Shown in pieces: positions 61,324-64,000 of a DNA stretch of 64,000 bases. Source of the DNA: Mucilaginibacter endophyticus (GTDB taxonomy: Bacteria > Bacteroidota > Bacteroidia > Sphingobacteriales > Sphingobacteriaceae); NCBI RefSeq assembly GCF_003351025.1, contig NZ_QPCG01000011.1, forward strand, positions 100,220 through 164,219, written 5' to 3'. The number at the start of each line of letters is the position of its first letter. Within the stretch, counting starts at the first letter, position 1. The translations under genes were made by a program, and so were the position numbers. The notes under the pieces were generated by a model. That model saw only the letters and a program-made list of their open reading frames with translations, did no database searches and was not told the origin of the DNA.

Positions 61324-62532
61324 TTATTTTGTTCCATATCTTCCTTTGCTGAATTCTTCGATAAATATCTGGTAATACTCCTTTGTTTTAATGGCATAGG
61401 AACGGGCATACTCGATCAATTCCTCCTGCCAGTTTTGGTCAGCCCCAAAAGCCATTAGTTCATCGATGTTTCCCGATCCCTGCATACCGCCGCTTCTTAA
61501 CTGGGCAGAGGCGGTCAGGCTGGCCATATCGCTGACAACTTCGTACATATCACGATAATTTTCTTTCAGCAACTTGAACTTCAGGGTATCCTTCACGGGC
61601 TGTAATTCCTGGATGATAAATGAATCACCACGAAACGTTGTTGTACTTAGTAATGCGGCGGGAACTTGTTGAAGGCGCTTCTGGACGCCGATTACCCGCG
61701 CAGCTTCGCTCTCCCAGTTCAGTTGCTGCACATTTGTGTACGGCAAGACCGATGACTGCCGTGCCTGCTTCATATCGATCAATAGATAGTGGTCTTCAAT
61801 GTTTTTGCTTTTGAGCAGGAATAAGTAACGTTTTACACCAACGCTGCCCGTTCCCGCGAGACGGAATACAACGCTGACCACTTTATAATTGTAAGGGCCG
61901 TCACTGCTTGTTTCCAGCCATTCGCTGATATGCGACTTGAGTTCGCCTCTTAGCTTTTTATCGAGCTTAAAGTGACGTTCATCTTCAAGCGAAAGCATGA
62001 TCCGTTTCTTTTTGCTGACCGTTCGTTTTTTGAGCAATTCCTTGTAACTGGTTTTTTCAGCCGACTCAAGGAAATTACGCACGATACCTTTAGCCGTGCG
62101 AGGTTCGATGCTGATAGCCTTGCCGCGGCTTAATGTCGCAGCATAAGTTTTAATATACAGCTGCGCCATTTTAAGGGCCTTCTCAGGTTCGATGCGCAGG
62201 TAGTCGAAAGCAATGAATATGCTGGTCACCATCCTGACAACCTCATAACTCGCGGGCGCCAGCAACGCTTCATCAAAATCATTAAGGTCAAAGTAAACGA
62301 GTTTATTGTCACCCCGGTAGCTTCCAAAGTTTTCGATATGCAGGTCCCCGCAGATCCAGGCAAGCGGCGAAAGCGGCAGGGGTTTCGCTGCAGCCAGATC
62401 CTCATAGAATATGTGACAGGTGCCCCTAAAGAAACGAAAAGCGTTTTCGGCCATGGCCTCATATTTTAGCTGCACCTTTTCAGGCAGTAACGGCGCATTG
62501 AATGCTATCAGTCTATCTTTCAGGTTTTTCAT
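61324..62532 (-). CDS. DUF2252-family protein (kinase-like fold)
   Basis: The start ATG 62530-62532 (MKNLKDRLIAFNAP) overlaps the upstream gene by 20 bases; a longer frame to 62586 is possible. The 402-residue protein has the family marks FRGTCHIFYEDL, LAWICGDLHIENFG, VYFDLNDFDEAL and VFRLAGTGSVGVKRY, which suggest a protein-kinase or aminoglycoside-kinase-like fold. Its function is unknown. The overlap shows translational coupling with the iron-permease-like gene upstream, so the two are one operon. Confidence 0.78.
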   Translation of the reverse strand: MKNLKDRLIAFNAPLLPEKVQLKYEAMAENAFRFFRGTCHIFYEDLAAAKPLPLSPLAWICGDLHIENFGSYRGDNKLVYFDLNDFDEALLAPASYEVVRMVTSIFIAFDYLRIEPEKALKMAQLYIKTYAATLSRGKAISIEPRTAKGIVRNFLESAEKTSYKELLKKRTVSKKKRIMLSLEDERHFKLDKKLRGELKSHISEWLETSSDGPYNYKVVSVVFRLAGTGSVGVKRYLFLLKSKNIEDHYLLIDMKQARQSSVLPYTNVQQLNWESEAARVIGVQKRLQQVPAALLSTTTFRGDSFIIQELQPVKDTLKFKLLKENYRDMYEVVSDMASLTASAQLRSGGMQGSGNIDELMAFGADQNWQEELIEYARSYAIKTKEYYQIFIEEFSKGRYGTK

Positions 62533-62983
62533 TTTTTTGGGAGTAACGGCTGGATTTGCGATGTTGGTTTTCCCTGGCGGCGTCAATGGAATGCGTCGCT
62601 GTCAGGTCGTCTTCTTTTTCAGCAAGTTCGGATAACTCAATGTAAAACTTGTGTAGCCGGTCTAGTTCCTCTTCGGTTAAATCCTCGATATCCACCATCC
62701 GGTTACTTGCGCCCTGATGGGATGCCAGTAATTCATTTAGTTTTAAATGAATGGCTTTTGAATCCTTGTTTTGAGACTTCTGAATTAAAAAAACCATGAG
62801 GAAAGTGACAATAGTGGTACCCGTATTGATCACCAACTGCCATGTTTGGGAATAATTAAAGAAAGGTCCGCTCAGGGCCCAGATAATTACAACTGCAGTT
62901 GCACCTATAAATGCGGTTGAACTACCCGTTGCCGAGGTCGCCCAGTTTGAGAATGTTTCGAATAAGTTCTTTTTGTTTTTCAT
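62513..62983 (-). CDS. Low-affinity iron permease-like membrane protein
   Basis: ATG 62981-62983 gives 156 residues. The N-terminal half has two membrane helices (TAFIGATAVVIIWALSGPFF and WQLVINTGTTIVTFLMVFLI) followed by QKSQNKDSKAIHLKLNELL, the signature of the low-affinity iron permease family (PF04120). The C-terminal half is charged, with EDLTEEELDRLHKFYIELSE. Despite the family name, a transport role in bacteria is not shown. The gene overlaps the DUF2252 gene by 20 bases, so the two are co-expressed. Confidence 0.78.
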   Translation of the reverse strand: MKNKKNLFETFSNWATSATGSSTAFIGATAVVIIWALSGPFFNYSQTWQLVINTGTTIVTFLMVFLIQKSQNKDSKAIHLKLNELLASHQGASNRMVDIEDLTEEELDRLHKFYIELSELAEKEDDLTATHSIDAARENQHRKSSRYSQKNEKPER

Positions 62984-63357
62984 CGTGTTGTTTATGCTGC
63001 CCGTTATCACCTTTGGCTCTGTTAAATAACCAGGCTTTACACCGTATAGGATTTAGCTAAATGAATTGGTAAACGCTGAGAAATAAGGTTTTTTGAATTT
63101 TAGCCCAGAATAAATCCGCCTGCTAAAATGTCGTAATTGGTATTATTGCCGCCCGCACAAGCTATCGCGCGCTTTAAATAAAGAGCCATGTCGCATTCCC
63201 AGATAGATTAAGTTAAATCAGTAAATACACTGCTTCGGCACCTGATTTATAACGGGAACTTACCAGGAATCTTTTTGTTTGTCTTATTGGACAATTTATT
63301 GAATTGATCGTGAAACAACATGACCCAGGAGCTCTAAGTGAGACGCGGTTTTAATGA
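62984..63357. other. Gene-free stretch
   Basis: About 370 bases between the iron-permease-like gene and the sensor kinase. A 29-residue minus-strand frame (63100-63189) is open, but I see no further support for it. No repeat or clear promoter was recognised. Confidence 0.35.
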
Positions 63358-64000
63358 TCAAATTGGCAATGTAAAACAGAATTTTGCGCCTTTCCCCGGC
63401 TCGCTTTCGACCCATATTTTTCCCTGGTGACGACGTATTATTTCGGAACTTAAATACAGCCCTATACCGAATCCTGATATCTGCCGCGTCTCTGCGATAT
63501 CGACACGGTAATACTGACCAAATATTTTATCCAGGTCGGCAGCGCGGACACCCATGCCTTCATCCTTAACATAGACCATAACTTCGGTCCCCCGCGGTTC
63601 AAAGCCAACGACGATAGTTTTACCATCCGGCGAATATTTTATCGCATTGGACAGGAAGTTTGAAATGACCGAACCAAGCCTTGCCCGGTCTGCGTTAATC
63701 ACCATTTCAGGACTTTTAACAAGCGTGATGGTATGCGTGCCTGTTGTCAATTTTGCTTCATCGATTTCTTCCTTAATCAGCTCTGAAAGTTTGAAGTCTG
63801 TTTTTTCAATGTAAAGTTTGCCGGATTCCAGGCGGGAGACGTTCAAAAAGCTATTGATCATCCCAATCATCTTCCGTAGCTGGAAATTGACTTTTTCAAT
63901 CGCAGACGGAATAAACGTGTCTTCATTGTTAGCGAGCTTTTTACTCAAAATCTGGGTAAGCGCCGATATGGATGTCAATGGTGTTTTAAGTTCATGGCTT
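63358..64000 (-). CDS. Sensor histidine kinase, C-terminal part
   Basis: The frame runs off the right end of the window. The last bases encode SHELKTPLTSISALTQIL, the H-box, so the dimerisation domain is only just included. The HATPase domain follows: LGSVISNFLSNAIKYSPDG (N-box), VKDEGMGVRAADLDKIFGQY (G1) and SGFGIGLYLSSEIIRRHQG (G2), with the usual end GKGAKFCFTLPI. It is a HisKA-type kinase of a two-component system; the sensor part, and so the signal, lie outside the window. Confidence 0.88.
   Translation of the reverse strand, partial: SHELKTPLTSISALTQILSKKLANNEDTFIPSAIEKVNFQLRKMIGMINSFLNVSRLESGKLYIEKTDFKLSELIKEEIDEAKLTTGTHTITLVKSPEMVINADRARLGSVISNFLSNAIKYSPDGKTIVVGFEPRGTEVMVYVKDEGMGVRAADLDKIFGQYYRVDIAETRQISGFGIGLYLSSEIIRRHQGKIWVESEPGKGAKFCFTLPI

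Noticed and set aside
63100..63189. 29-residue minus-strand frame (MALYLKRAIACAGG...)
   Set aside because: It is too short, with no second copy, terminator or recognised family to support it.
4040..64000. CRISPR arrays, rRNA genes or intact tRNAs
   Set aside because: I looked for regularly spaced repeats of 25-40 bases with unique spacers and for conserved RNA motifs and saw none; the 24-bp array at 10618 has no spacers.

Overview
The window looks like a Bacteroidota chromosome, most likely a soil or plant-associated Sphingobacteriaceae (Mucilaginibacter- or Pedobacter-like). The evidence is a SusC/SusD pair, a one-piece hybrid two-component sensor (HTCS), lipoproteins with Cys-Lys-Lys after the lipobox, a BACON-GH5 enzyme, a LytS/LytTR pair, and AT-rich leaders without strong Shine-Dalgarno sites. 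The genus is inferred; no rRNA or intact tRNA is present.

Bases 1-14,300 are a decayed accessory zone. It opens with the end of an FtsX-type permease. A 3'-tRNA fragment follows, with two copies of the tRNA terminator, which looks like an integration-site scar. Then come an aspartyl protease, an AraC regulator with a small membrane protein, and many broken genes: a frameshifted membrane protein, an M16 peptidase tail, an ECF sigma factor, a lone receiver domain and a frameshifted Fic protein. Three copies of a roughly 170-bp non-coding repeat with inverted ends lie here and a fourth lies at 61 kb. A GNAT acetyltransferase and an Fpg-like glycosylase close this part.

Bases 14,371-57,334 form a glycan-use region. 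On the minus strand, an operon encodes GH29 fucosidase, GH97, a FucP-type permease, a fucose dehydrogenase-like aldo/keto reductase, a RhaM-type mutarotase and a zinc alcohol dehydrogenase: release, uptake and first oxidation of L-fucose. An AraC regulator sits upstream. The same 27-bp two-half-site operator lies before this operon and before the neighbouring HTCS gene, which suggests AraC controls both. The HTCS is followed by GH5, GH2, GH3, GH2 and GH29 on the plus strand, then a minus-strand SusC-SusD-surface-binding-protein-BACON/GH5 unit, then GH39, a carboxylesterase, a ricin-domain GH5 and a third GH29. A conserved ACATTTG/CCC/ATTT motif precedes four of these units and is a good candidate HTCS operator. 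The enzyme set best fits fucosylated, galactosylated xyloglucan, but no GH31 alpha-xylosidase is in the window.

Bases 57,335-64,000 look more like core genome: a DUF4932 putative metallopeptidase divergent from a LytS/LytTR pair, a DUF2252 protein, a low-affinity-iron-permease-like protein and the end of a sensor histidine kinase.

Below the usual ORF length cut-off there are two paralogous 47-residue single-TM proteins (7.6 kb and 52.9 kb) with conserved sequence and leaders. They are the best candidate here for an undescribed gene family.
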